NCBI GenBank assembly: GCA_964036295.1
Contig: OZ038467.1
Location: 21,270,170 to 21,334,169 of the forward strand
Reading direction: 5' to 3'
DNA from: Plumapathes pennacea
Taxonomy: Eukaryota; Cnidaria; Anthozoa; Antipatharia; Myriopathidae
Length of the DNA: 64,000 nucleotides
In this document: positions 49,348 to 61,384 of the stretch, piece by piece
Position numbering within the stretch: the stretch's first letter is position 1
Layout: the number at the start of each line of letters is the position of its first letter
The notes under the pieces: model-generated
Told to the model about the DNA's origin: nothing
Database searches by the model: none
The model's input: the letters and a program-made list of their open reading frames with translations, nothing else
Position numbers and translations under genes: made by a program

Positions 49348-50320
49348 TTATTATACAACTCCCTTAGTAACGTGAAAATACCGCATAGTAACGTGCGAAT
49401 AACTCCATAGACACGTAAAAAAGATACAGCCGTATTCAACGTTGCTAAGGGAAAAAAAGTTTTTTTCTTCATTCGCTGCCGTTAATTCTTTTCTTTCGCT
49501 TTTCGTATAAAAGTCGCCCTGTGCACAGCTGGTATTTACATCACTTCTAGAGATTATTAAGCAAAGAAAGAAGCACAGAATTTAAATTGACCTGGCTTAC
49601 TATCCGATACGCAAAATCGAACACGGAGACCAGCTACTTCGTCAGAAATTCAACTGAATTTGCCGCAACATTACTAATCTTCCGTTCCACAAAATGTCAG
49701 ACCACACACCACAGTTCGGTTATCAGGCCATAGTGTTTCCAGCCAGATCAATATTTCTGAGAGCAGTTTAAGAATCCCTGTCAATCTCGAAACGAGTTCT
49801 TGTCGGCATTCAACACGACAGCCGTTGCCATTTGCCTCGGCGTGTAATTCCAGTCCAAGATCTATGGCATCGACTTGCAACAACAGGCAATGATTACCTC
49901 TATCGAGAAACGGCACTGCAAACTGTACCACCACTGATCACAAGATAAAGTCCTTTTCATACTTCATAAGCGAGGAGAAGGCGAGAACTGGCTGTTTGTT
50001 GATTCATGGCACTCGACGAAAATGAAAATGTTGACACATCTCGTTCGTCCAATTTGTTCTGTTTATGACCACATTATGTGATTTAGTATCTCAGATCTCC
50101 CCGCAAACTTTGTTTAAAGTTCCTCTTTCAGCTTCAATGCTACTCGGCTCAGAAAACAAGGACTAGAAGTACTGCAAGTACAAAATCCGCGCTTGCTTAC
50201 ACTGCACACGGCACTAAACTTGATTGACATATCGCGCGCGGAAAAGATGTCACTTTGGTCACACAACGTACCGCGATTTAAAAATAATTTACATCTTTTA
50301 CTAAGGGAGTTGTATAATAA
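49348..50320. mobile_element. 973-bp element with perfect 23-bp terminal inverted repeats
   Basis: TTATTATACAACTCCCTTAG (plus TAA) at 49348-49370 is perfectly inverted at 50298-50320. It sits exactly between two composite foldback elements. Inside, the minus strand has an 86-codon open stretch (49934..49674) without ATG but behind a GTGATCAG acceptor; its peptide (..LHAEANGNGCRVECRQEL..) matches nothing I know. Confidence 0.75.
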
Positions 50321-50325
50321 ATAAC

Positions 50326-50826
50326 TTATTAGACACTTAGGCGTGTAGTACGGCTGTATATTTTTACTCGTCGTTTGTATTTTGGCTCGCCGAAGCGGCT
50401 CGCCAAAATACTGCACGACTCGTAAAAATATACAGCCGTACTACACGCCTAAGTGTCTAATAAGATATATTTATTACACAACTTCACATTTTCGAGTGCA
50501 AATACTGCCAAAACGAGTGCAAAGATGGGAGCGTATTGCACTCGTCAGGAACCAGATCAACTGGTTTATTAGCTTACGTGATCGGTTTTCGCAAGCAGTT
50601 TACGGACGCGCCATTTTTTTCTTCCATTTTGTGCGCGGTGAGAATGTTTGCCCTGCTTCGTTTGTCGTGTAATAAACAATTTATTACACGAAAAGTCGTG
50701 CAATACGGCTGTATTTTTACTCGTCAGTTTTATTTTTTCTCGCCTGAAGCAGGCTCGAAAAAATAAAACCGACTCGTAAAAATACTTCGCCGTATTGCAC
50801 TCCTTCCCATGTAATAACCTCTTTGT
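50326..50826. mobile_element. Composite foldback element, copy 2
   Basis: The left palindrome (50326-50464) has arms TTAGACACTTAGGCGTGTAG.. that differ completely from those of copy 1. The body and right hairpin (50698-50802) are close to copy 1. Both left palindromes keep the element ACTCGT..GACTCGTAAAA near the centre. Confidence 0.85.
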
Positions 50827-51245
50827 ATGTTATATCTATCCGGGTATTCCCTCTGTAAAGCCATTTTGTAGAAGCTTATGAACAAAGTAAAGTCCACAGT
50901 TAGGTCTCGCCAAAACGGACTCCACCTCGGACCTGAGTACCATTGGCGGAATGGTAGGTTCATTTGTAACTAAGTGTACAAACTACAGGTTTAATTATAT
51001 CGTGTTCTTGTAATTCTGATAATTCAGTGGAATTAGAGCAACTAGCTAATAGTCAGTCTGTCAAAACGTATAATATTTTAACTGAGGTTGCTCCGAAATG
51101 TCAGCTTGCACATCCACATTTACAAGTTGGCTAATTTTTCACACGCTAATTAAACTGTTCCAGCTATAAAAGTTTGTTTAGTGATGTTAGAAGACAGTTC
51201 TCAACTTGTAAAATAACTTGTAAATGTTTATTGAATTGACTCCAG

Positions 51246-51363
51246 ACTAAAACAGAGCTGACTGAAGCACCGATAGCAGACGTGTCCAATGAACAGCAGA
51301 GACCCCAGGACACCAGTGAGGAGGCAAGCTTGCCAACAGATGGAAACGAAGCCGACGTTGAAG
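51246..51363 (+). CDS. Orphan exon encoding an acidic, low-complexity peptide
   Basis: An ATTGACTCCAG acceptor opens 39 codons (TKTELTEAPIADVSNEQQRP.. to ..DGNEADVE) and a GTGACT donor closes them in phase 1. The stretch is acidic, Thr/Ser/Pro-rich and probably disordered. Codon use looks unlike the AT-rich surroundings. No neighbouring exon of the same gene was recognised; the next 5.6 kb is satellite. Confidence 0.4.
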
Positions 51364-51556
51364 GTGACTTACTTTACGCTCGTTTCACTGGTCATTCAAC
51401 GCATTGTTTGACAAAACTACTTGAATATGCTTCAAGCTTGAAGGGTTTAGCGAGTAAAATATATGTTCGCCCCCACCCCACCCCATATTAAGCCCATAGG
51501 GAAATTATCATGGGACTGGACAATATACTACATAAGTATGTTGATATACTGTAATC

Positions 51557-51600
51557 TTTATTTATTTATTTATTTATGTATTTATTTATTTATTTATTTA
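51557..51600. repeat. (TTTA)n microsatellite
   Basis: About eleven TTTA units with one interruption, directly abutting the 90-bp satellite. Confidence 0.95.
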
Positions 51601-54600
51601 GATAAGGGCATAGAACCGGGCCTACATTCGTCACATTTTGAAAACTGGAATGCGTCAGGTTATGTACTGCCTGAAATCACGGAATGAATCAATGATGTCA
51701 TAAAACCGGGCCTAAATCGTCAACTGTTTCTGAAAACTGGAATTGGGTCTGGTTATATACTGCTCGAAATCACGGATTTTATATATCAGGCCATAGAACA
51801 GGGCCTAAATTCGTAATATTTTAAAAACTGGAATGAGTCAGGTTATATACCGCCTGAAATCACGGAATGAATCAATCGGGCCATAGAAACGGTACTAAAC
51901 TTCTCAACTTTTAAAAACTGGAATGCGTCAGGTTATATACTGCTAGAAATCATGGAATGAATCGATCAGGCCATAGGAACGGTTCTAAAGTTATCAAATT
52001 TTGAAAACTGGATTGCGTCAGGTTATATACTACCTGAAATCACGGAATGAATCAATGAGGCTTTGAAAAGATCCTAAATTCGTCATATTTTCAAACTTGG
52101 AATAGGTCAGATTATATACTGCTAGAAATCACGGAATGAATCGATCAAGCTATAGAAACGGTCCTAAATTTGTCATATTTTCAAACCTGGAATAGGTCAG
52201 GTTATATACTGCTAGATATCACGGAATGAATCGATCAGGCCATACGAACGGTTCTAAACTTATCAAATTAAAAAAACTGGAATGCGTCAGGTTACATACT
52301 GCTAGAAATCACGGATTAAGGCGATCAGGCCACAGGAACGGTTCTAAACTTATCAAATTTTGAAAACTGGAATGCGTCAGGTTATATACTGCCTGAAATC
52401 ACGGAATGAATCGATCAGGACATAGAACAGGGCCTAAATTGATCAGATTTTGAAACCTGGAATAAGTCAGATTATATACTGCTCAAAATCACGGAATAGA
52501 TCGATAAGGGCATAGAACCGGGCCTACATTCGTCACATTTTGAAAACTGGAATGCGTCAGGTTATGTACTGCCTGAAATCACGGAATGAATCGATCAGGA
52601 CATAGAACCGGGCCTAAATTCATCAGATTTTAGAAACTGGAATGAGTCAGGTTATATACTGCTTGAAATCAGGGAATGAATCAATGATGTCATAAAACCG
52701 GGCCTAAATCTTCAACTGTTTTTGAAACTAGAATTGGGTCTGGTTATATACTGCTCGAAATCACGGATTTTATATATCAGTCTATAGAACAGGGCCTAAA
52801 TTCGTCTTATTTTAAAAACTGGAATGGGCCAGGTTATATACTGCTTGAAATCACGAAATGAATCAGTCAGGCCATAGAAATGGTTCTAAATTTGTAATAT
52901 TTTGAATACTGGAATGAGTCAGGTTATATACTGACTAAAATCACGGAATGAATCAATGAAGGCATAAATCTTAGGCCTAAATTGATCAGATTTTGAAAAC
53001 TGGAATGAGTCAGATTATATACTGCTCAAAATCAGGGAATCTGTCGATCAGGCCATAGAACCGGGCCTAAATTCTTCTAAATTCATATTTTAAAAACTGG
53101 ATTGAGTCAGGTTATATACCGCCTGAAATCACGGAATGAATCAATGAGGCCCTGAAAAGGTCCTAAATTCGTCATATTTTCAAACCTGGAATAGGTCAGG
53201 TTATATACTGCTAGAAATCACGGAATGAATAGACCAGGCCTTAGGAACGGTTATAAACTTATCAAATTTTGAAAACTGGAATGCATCAGGTTATATACTG
53301 CCTGAAATCACGGAATGAATCGATCAGGACATAGAAGGTTCAGGCAGATTATATACTGCTCAATTTCCATTATATATTGCTCAATATAACCAGACCCAAT
53401 TGCAGTTTTCAAAAACAGTTGAAGATTTAGGCCCGGTTTTGTGACATTATTGATTCATTCCGTGATTTCAAGCAGTATATAACCTGACTCATTCCAGTTT
53501 CTAAAATCTGATGAATTTAGGCCCGGTTCTATGTCCTGATCGATTCATTCCGTGATTTCAGGCAGTACATAACCTGACGCATTCCAGTTTTCAAAATGTG
53601 ACGAATGTAGGCCCAGTTCTATGCCCTTATCGATCTATTGCGTAATTTTGAGCAGTATATAATCTGACTTATTCCAGGTTTCAAAATCTGATCAATTTAG
53701 GCCCTGTTCTATGTCCTGATCGATTCATTCCGTGATTTCAAGCAGTATATAACCTGACGCATTCCAGTTTTCAAAATTTGATAAGTTTAGAACCGTTCCT
53801 ATGGGCTGATCTATTCATTCCGTGATTTCTAGCAGTATATAACCTGACCTATTCCAGGTTTGAAAATATGACGAATTTAGGACCGTTTCTATGGCCTGGT
53901 CGATTCATTCCGTGATTTCTAGCAGTATATAACCTCACCTATTCCAGGTTTGTAAATATGACGAATTTAGGACCTCTTCAAGGCCTCATTGATTCATTCC
54001 GAGATTTCAGGCGGTATATAACCTGACTAAGTTGATCAGATTTTGAAACCTGGAATGAGTCAGATTATATACTGCTCAAAATCACGGAATAAATCGATAA
54101 GGGCATAGAACCAGGCCTAAATTCGTCATATTTTGAAAACTGGAATGCGTCAGGTTATGTATTGCCAGAAATCACGGAATGAATCGATCAGGACATAGAA
54201 CCGGGCCTAAGTTCATCAGATTTTAGAAACTGGAATGAGTCAGGTTATATACTGCTCGAAATCACGGATTGAATCAACGATGTCATAAAACCGGGCCTAA
54301 ATTTTCAACTATTTTTGAAAACTGGAATTGGGTCTGGCTATATACTGCTCGAAATCACGGATTTTATATATCAGTCTATAGAACAGGGCCTAAATTCGTC
54401 ATATTTTCAAACCTAGAATAGGTCAGGTTATATACTGCTAGAAGTCACGGAATGAATCGATCAGGCCATAGGAACGGTTCTAAACTTCTCAAATTTTAAA
54501 AACTGGAATGCGTCAGGTTATATACTGCTAGAAATCACGGAATGAATCGATCAGGCCTTAGGAACGGTTCTAAACTTCTCAAATTTTGAAAACTGGAATG

Positions 54601-57157
54601 CGTCAGGTTATATACTGCCTGAAATCACGGAATGAATCGATTAGGACATAGAACAGGGCCTAAATTGATCAGATTTTGAAACCTGGAATGAGTCAGATTA
54701 TATACTGCTCAAAATCACGGAATAGATCGATAAGGGCATAGAACCGGGCCTAAATTCGTCATATTTTGAAAACTGGAATGCGTCAGGTTATGTATTGCCA
54801 GAAATCACGGAATGAATCGATCAGGACATAGAACCGGGCCTAAGTTCATCAGATTTTAAAAACTGGAATGAGTCAAGTTATATATTGCTCGAAATCACGG
54901 AATGAATCAATGATGTCATAAAACCGGGCTAAATCTTCAACTGTTTTTGAAAACTGGATCTGGGTCTGGTTATATACTGCTCGAAATCACGGATTTTATA
55001 TATCAGGCCATAAAACAGGGCCTAAATTCGTCTTATTTTAAAAACTGGAATGGGCCAGCTCATGTACTGCTTGAAATCACGAAATGAATCAGTCAGGCCA
55101 TAGAAATGGTTCTAAATTTGTAATATTTTGAATACTGGAATGAGTCAGGTAATATACTGACTAAAATCACGGAATGAATCAATGAAGGCATAAATCTTAG
55201 GCCTAAATTGATCAGATTTTGAAAACTGGAATAAGTCAGATTATATACTGCTCAAAATCAGGGAATATAGGTCGATCAGGCCATAGAACCGGGCCTAAAT
55301 TCTTCTAAATTCATATTTTAAAAACTGGATTGAGTCAGGTTATATACCGCCTGAAATCACGGAATGAATCAATGAGGCCTTGAAAAGGTCCTAAATTCGT
55401 CATATTTTCAAACCTGGAATAGGTCAGGTTATATACTGCTAGAAATCACGGAATGAATAGATCAGGCCTTAGGAACGGTTATAAACTTATCAAATTTTGA
55501 AAACTGGAATGCGTCAGGTTATACACTGCCTGAAATCACGGAATGAATCGATCAGGCCATAGAAACGCTCCTAAATTCCTTATATTTTCAAACCTGGAAT
55601 AAGTTAGGTTATATACTGCTAGAAATCACGGAATGAATCGATCAGGCCATAGAAACGCTCCTAAATTCCTTATATTTTCAAACCTGGAATAAGTTAGGTT
55701 ATATACTGCTAGAAATCACGGAATGAATCGATCAGGCCATAGGAACGGTTCTAAACTGATCAAATTTTGAAAACCGGAATACCTCAGGTTATATACTGCC
55801 TGAAATCACCGAATGAATCGATTAGGCCATAGAAACGGTCCTAAATTCCTTATATTTTCAAACCTGGAATAAGTTAGGTTATATACTGCTAGAAATCACG
55901 GAATGAATCGATCAGGCCATAAAAACGGTCCTAAATTCGTCATATTTTCAAACCTGGAATAGGATAAGGTTATATACTGCTAGAAATCACGGAATGGATC
56001 GATCAGGCCACAGGAACGGTTCTAAATTTATCAAATTTTAAAAACTGGAATGCGTCAGGTTATATACTGCTAGAAATCACGGAATGAATCGATCAGGCCA
56101 TAGGAACGGTTCTAAAGTTATCAAATTTTGAAAACTGGATTGCGTGAGGTTATATACTACCTGAAATCACGGAATGAATCAATGAGGCTTTGAAAAGGTC
56201 CTAAATTCGTCATATTTTCAAACTTGGAATAGGGCAGGTTATATACTGCTAGAAATCACGGAATGAATCGATCAGGCCATAGGAACGGTTCTAAACTTAT
56301 GAAACTTAAAAAACTGGATTGCGTGAGGTTATATACTGCCTGAAATCACGGAATAAAGCGATCAGGCCATAGGAACGGTTCTAAACTTATCAAATTTTGA
56401 AAACTGGAATGCGTCAGGTTATATACTGCTAGAAATCACGGAATAAAGCGATCAGGCCACAGGAACGGTTCTAAACTTATCAAATTTTAAAAACTGGAAT
56501 GCGTCAGGTTATATACTGCTAGAAATCACGAAATAAAGCGATCAGGCCACAGGAACGGTTCTAAACTTATCAAATTTTAAAAACTGGAATGCGTCAGGTT
56601 ATATACTGCTAGAAATCACGGAATAAAGCGATCAGGCCACAGGAACTTATCAAATTTTAAAAACTGGAATGCGTCAGGTTATATACTGCTAGAAATCACG
56701 GAATAAAGCGATCAGGCCATAGGAACGGTTCTAAACTTATCAAATTTTAAAAACTGGAATGCGTCAGGTTATATACTGCTAGAAATCACGGAATAAAGCG
56801 ATCAGGCCACAGGAACTTATCAAATTTTGAAAACTGGAATGCGTCAGGTTATATACTGCCTGAAATCACGGAATGAATCGATCAGGACATAGAACCGGGC
56901 CTAAATTGATCAGATTTTGAAACCTGGAATGAGTCAGATTATATACTGCTCAAAATCACGGAATAGATCGATAAGGGCATAGAACCGGGCCTAAATTTGT
57001 CATATTTTGAAAACTGGAATGCGTCAGGTTATGTATTGCCAGAAATCACGGAATGAATCGATCAGGACATAGAACCGGGCCTAAATTCATCAGATTTTAA
57101 GAACTGGAATGAGTCAAGTTATATATTGCTCGAAATCACGGAATGAATCAATGATGT
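51601..57157. repeat. 90-bp satellite, about 60 copies
   Basis: The unit contains AAACTGGAATGCGTCAGGTT then ATATACTGC..GAAATCACGGAATG..AATCGATCAGG and a (C/A)GG(G/T)(C/T)CTAAA segment. Spacing is exactly 90 bp in the homogeneous part (56401, 56491, 56581), with 80-bp variants lacking GGTTCTAAAC (56581 to 56661). The right third is homogeneous, while the left and middle hold several diverged unit types that recur in the same order. There is no coding capacity. Confidence 0.95.
53372..54029. repeat. Inverted block within the 90-bp satellite
   Basis: For about 660 bp all units read as the reverse complement (TTCCGTGATTTCAAGCAGTATAT..). Orientation switches near 53372 after a truncated unit, and back at about 54030 (CCTGACTAA/GTTGATCAG). 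Confidence 0.9.
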
Positions 57158-57400
57158 GAAGGCAGTCACAGGAAAAAATTTTGAAAAACCATTATTGGGT
57201 ATTTGAATGGTAAATCCTAAATTCACAGCCAAAAACCCATTATTGGGAAAACAGAACTATACCCATTAATGGTTTTGTATCAAAACCATTAATGTAAATT
57301 CATTTCCCTTCTGTGTTTTGGATGTATACCATTTATGGTTTCTCAACCATCTTTGGTGGTTTTGATGTATTTCCCATTAACAGTTTGTTGTTAGTTAGAA
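57158..57400. other. Diverged AT-rich repeat (CCATTAATGG motif)
   Basis: Short related words (AACCATTATTGGG, ACCCATTAATGGTTT, ACCATTAATG, CCATTTATGGTTT) recur in both orientations between the satellite and the palindrome trio. Confidence 0.4.
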
Positions 57401-57431
57401 TGGGTTATCGTGCATCCCTTGTATTAACTGG

Positions 57432-57579
57432 AAGGGATGCACCAAAATGACCGGTTGTTTTGGTGCATCCCTTGTATTGACTGGAAGGGATGCACCAAAA
57501 TGACCGGTCGTTTTGGTGCAGCCCTTGTATTGACTGGAAGGGATGCACCAAAATGACCGGTCGTTTTGGTGCATCCCTT
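57432..57579. repeat. Three tandem 42-bp near-perfect palindromes, 53-bp period
   Basis: Each copy (57432, 57485, 57538) has the stem AAGGGATGCACCAAAA, the centre TGACCGGTCG (itself containing the 8-bp palindrome GACCGGTC) and the inverse stem. A TGTATTGACTGG spacer separates copies. Copy 2 has a single stem mismatch; a half-copy precedes at about 57410. Confidence 0.95.
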
Positions 57580-57582
57580 GTA

Positions 57583-57790
57583 TTGTCTCACACGTGATCG
57601 ATCCAGCCTTTGTTATTGTTTCTGCAGCGACGCGATAGAAACTGGGGACGAGGTCGCACGACAGACTGACAGACGAACATTAGATTTTGAGATGGCGACA
57701 GGCTTGGAGTCTCCGATAAGGCGATAATACTACTGCATTAGCGTCGTGAGTATTTCCCTCACTTCGTTCGGGGATTAATAATTAATCCAT
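57583..57790. repeat. Inverted copy of the 27325-27540 repeat
   Basis: CACGTGATCGATCCAGCCTT, GATGGCGACAGGCTTGGAGT and TTCCCTCACTTCGTTCGGGG are the reverse of the words found at 27325-27540. Confidence 0.65.
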
Positions 57791-58174
57791 TGAACTGAAC
57801 AGAATAAATGCACAATGGTGAAACTACTCGACTAAGAAATATATAGGATGCTAACAGCAAAGCTGAGCAAATCAATTTGGATGAAACAATAGATAATAGA
57901 GCAAAGGTTAAGTCAAACACAACTAAATAACACTGAGTTTGATACAGCTTGAATTGAATTAGTGCTTATACAGAGTGAGTAATAGAATTGCTTAAGGTAC
58001 TACTGAACTGGAAAATATGCAAATCAACTGAGCTAGAAACTGAACCTAAAGAACCCTATAATTATTGTAGTATGAAGCTAAGTAGCAAGAGAGAATAAAC
58101 TAAATTGAACCCCGTGCTTCAATATACTTGCTTAACAAATCATATAAACAATAAACTACTTTTGGTGAGGAAAT

Positions 58175-58630
58175 ATGCATGGATAATTGTCCGAGGATAT
58201 TATCTGTTCCGAGAAGCGAACAGTTGCCCGAGAGCGAAGCTCGAGGGCAATTGTGAGCTTTGAGAAACAGATAATGTCCAAGGACAATTATCTGTGCATA
58301 TTTCCGAAGCCAAAAGTAGTTTATTGTCTTTATTATCCTTCAAATATTTCTTCTCGGAGCGCAAATAACGGCGCGGAAACTTTGAAGCTTTTTAGTGCTT
58401 TATGGAACTGCTTTTTTGACCAATAAATTGATGTCCTCCTCAGTAGTCATCTTGTAACGATTTTTGTTACTAAATAAATAGAATTGTGGTAGGATATTGT
58501 CAATAAACGGCGATAGTTCGCCAGGCGGGGGTTATTCGCTGATAACGTCCGCTCACGAGCGGACGTTATTCGGTCACGTGTCACGATTCTACCAATCACG
58601 CGCAGGAGGAAATATTTGATGGATCATAAA
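58175..58630. mobile_element. Foldback repeat, copy 2
   Basis: Direct partner of 8787-9245. Here the inner palindrome AACGTCCGCTC-AC-GAGCGGACGTT (about 58545-58568) is perfect, whereas copy 1 has lost it. The open frame 58187-58426 is repeat-derived. Confidence 0.8.
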
Positions 58631-58919
58631 TTCCAATATCCCACACAGTACACAGGAGTGAACCTCCACAGAGAGCTGATTGAACACTGACTAGTGCTAC
58701 ATGTGCTGGCTTTGTGATAACTAATGATTACAAAATCCCCAGCACATAAGTGACTAAACATATCTAAATGTGGTCCTAAAAAAGTGCTGAAACGAGCTAA
58801 AACAACTGAGACCAACATTGCTCAATAATCTAAAACATTCTGGAATCTTCTAGGTGATGATAATACTGCAGTGTTTTAATAGAAATAGAAATGCAAAAGT
58901 ACAAAATATTAGGCTCTCA

Positions 58920-58985
58920 GACATAGTTCCAGTGTGCAAAGTTCCAGTGAGGAGAGTTCCAGTGAGGAGAGTTCCAGTAGGCAAT
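58920..58985. repeat. (AGTTCCAGTGAGGAG)n short tandem repeat
   Basis: Four copies of a 15-bp unit beginning AGTTCCAGT. Confidence 0.8.
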
Positions 58986-59099
58986 GTTTTTAGCAGGAAA
59001 AGGAGCTTACTTGTACCCCAGCTAGTTTCTTCAGTTATGAATTGGCCAGTTGCAGCTCTGTTTCACTCTGCTTTCTGATCAGGTTTAGTTTTCAGCCTC

Positions 59100-59335
59100 T
59101 TGTCTGCTTTGTTTCCTTCTTGGCCATTTAAGGCTGTCCTAGTCTTCCCAATTTGGGCAAATGAGCTTAAAGCAGACATTAGTGGTTTCCTTCACCAGGG
59201 GCAAGCCTCCTATTTATTGTCGGGCATTTGTTTGGGCTTTCGTGTGGGTTTCCAATCATCAAGAAGGGCCTTAAAGTCTGTGTCCTCAATCATGCCATCA
59301 GCCTCCATTAATTCCTGTTATGCACAGATACCTCC
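59100..59335 (+). pseudogene. Fragment of a DIRS-type retroelement reverse-transcriptase region
   Basis: The frame contains ANELKADISGFLHQGQASYL and SGICLGFRVGFQSSRRALKS. This matches the lead-in of DIRS-type polyproteins (L-x-x-EL..H-x-x-x-x-FL-x-x-GI-x-x-GF-x-x-G). No polymerase motifs follow, so it is a short relic. It may belong to the same element type as the tyrosine-recombinase relic at 62585-63420. Confidence 0.4.
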
Positions 59336-59543
59336 AAACCTTGGTCGTGTGACAGAAAACATATTTGACCATAGTCAGGAATTGTGTCTGACCTTAGTCT
59401 ATCATGGTCGAGAAACATAATCTGACCAAAATCTATCATTCTTTAGCTAGTCAAACCTTTAATGGAGAACGACAGAACCTTTGAAAAAAGGATCAAATAT
59501 TGCACTGTCGTTGTTTGTTAATGCCTCCTGCTTTTGTTTGCAG

Positions 59544-59705
59544 TTGACAACAGGTGCTCTGAGAGTGTGGAGTCTGCCTCAAGTCCAGTGTGTTCACTCA
59601 CAGTCTGTCCAAGTACACAAAGATGAGACACGTTCTAGCATTGGAGAGATTCTCCACGCTGCCTGTTATGAGAACGTGGGAAAAGTTGCTGATGACGTTT
59701 GATTA
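59544..59705 (+). pseudogene. TBL3/UTP13-like WD40 exon, decayed (part 1)
   Basis: After TTTGTTTGCAG the frame reads LTTGALRVWSLPQVQCVHSQ and later IGEILHAACYENVGKVAD, then hits TGA. The GALRVWSL-type blade end and GKVAD fit a WD40 blade of TBL3 (UTP13), a nucleolar component of the small-subunit processome. A small deletion after KVAD shifts the frame, so this copy is probably non-functional. Confidence 0.45.
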
Positions 59706-59897
59706 GTAAATTGTTCTGTATGATCTGGAAACTCTGTGAAGACATATTAAGCAGGTACTGACTGTATGAGAATGTCCACATATTTTGAATGCTAGTAGAG
59801 TATCTGCATGCCTTTTGTTTAATCGCCTTTTTCAGTGTAGGACAGGATTTCTTCTGTTCGTTTTTGTCTACACTTTTGAGTTTTCCTTTCCTCCTCA

Positions 59898-60056
59898 AAG
59901 CCTGATCCTCACTAACGCATAAGCGTAAGGTGCATAAGCAAAGAGAGTGAGAGTAGCGACATAAGGATCAAACACGTCCGCTCCTGGTGGCTTATCCTTA
60001 TGTCGCCACTGTCTGTCTCTTGTGCTTATGCTAATGCACTAGTGAGGACCAGGCTT
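59898..60056. mobile_element. 159-bp foldback MITE between the two WD40 exons
   Basis: Arms AAGCCTGATCCTCACTAACG.. and its inverse (..GTGAGGACCAGGCTT) are about 65 bp each and imperfect, around a 25-bp centre. Confidence 0.8.
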
Positions 60057-60462
60057 AAACCTTCATAGTACTGCTCTGCCTTTGAAGTCTGCACCTTTGT
60101 GTCTGTGTTCCTATTATGTTTTTCCTTAAAGTTTGTCTTCTTTAGGCTTTTTGTGCATCCAATCTTCCTTCACCCCTTCATTCCTCCTCCATTCAATTCT
60201 CGTCTCCCCTCACCCTCTTTCCTCCCTTTTATTGCCGTAAAACAAGTAAGTTGCATGCCGTTTGTGGCCCATAACTTCTATCGGTAATTTCGTTCAACGT
60301 TCTGCTTGGCGATCTTTGATGTTAGTGCTGGCGTTCAACAGGTATTCTATTCTGCAGAAAGCTGCCTTATTTCCATCACTGCTTCTTTTGTCCATTTCAT
60401 CTCAATCATTTAACAGAGGTATTTTTTCCCTCCTGGTCTGTTTTTAATGTCAAACACAGGGT

Positions 60463-60624
60463 AATTGATGCCGACAGACACGTGAACGTTGCCACCAACA
60501 GCGACCAGCTCAGAGTGTATGACGTCGCAACAATGGACTGCCAGCGGCCAGAGGGACATTGTAATATTGTCCTGCAACATTGGTTATGAACCATGATAAT
60601 ACGATGCTAGTCACAGGCTCCAAG
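60463..60624 (+). pseudogene. TBL3/UTP13-like WD40 exon, decayed (part 2)
   Basis: After AACACAG the frame reads VIDADRHVNVATNSDQLRVY DVATMDCQ and EGHCNIVL, which corresponds to the next blade (VATNS-x-x-LRV-x-x..GH-x-x-IVL). A frame change follows, with NHDNTMLVTGSK in another frame, up to a GTACGC donor at 60625. Intron borders are retained, so this is a decayed gene copy and not a retrocopy. Confidence 0.5.
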
Positions 60625-60639
60625 GTACGCGACCATTTT

Positions 60640-61380
60640 TGAACTACCTCCTGCCTTACACTTATCACTCAGATGAGCCTGCCCAAAAACGAGACTTTGT
60701 GCAAAAAATCTTCACTGTAAAAGTGAGCCTCAGGGTTCACGTTGGGCAATTTGATCAATCTGAAATCCTTCAGATAAAATAACTGAAGCTGAGTTGGAAG
60801 TGTCTCAGATCTAAAAACCTGGCTAAACGAGAATTGAAAGTTGCGGAAACGTTGGTGCAAAAGCAAATGTCCCTGTTTTGCCACGCGGGTAAAATATGTT
60901 TGGAAAGCAAATCAAAAAAAAAATGTTTCTAAAACAGATGAAACAATGTTATCTACAATCCTGGTCTGTGTGGGGCACTCTGAAAAAATGCTATTTTTTC
61001 ACCGTCGCTTCTTGTTCAACAACAAAAGCGGTTTCCCCTCTTCCCCCATACAATGTTGCTTAAAGGGAGTGTGCTTTGAGCACACTCAGTCTCAGTCATT
61101 GTATGAGAGGAGCGTGGCGGAAAGGATGAAAGTGTCATAATTTTCAGATAAAAGGCTAAGTGTCCCATGACGTTTGACCAGGATTGTAGTTCCCAGTGCG
61201 GCGTTTACGAAAAAGTGTTTACTCGTTTAATCTACCGAGTGTCAGAACAGTTTTTATGTTTTTCTGTCCTTATCAAAAGAAACAAGAAGTGAATTTTGAA
61301 CAGTTGTGTGCATGCGCACCGATAAAATCTCGGACCGGTCCCATGTCGGTGATCCAAGGGTTAACTTGAACGTTTGACAG
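60640..61380. other. Unassigned stretch
   Basis: No exon, tandem array or inverted repeat was recognised here. Confidence 0.35.
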
Positions 61381-61384
61381 GATA

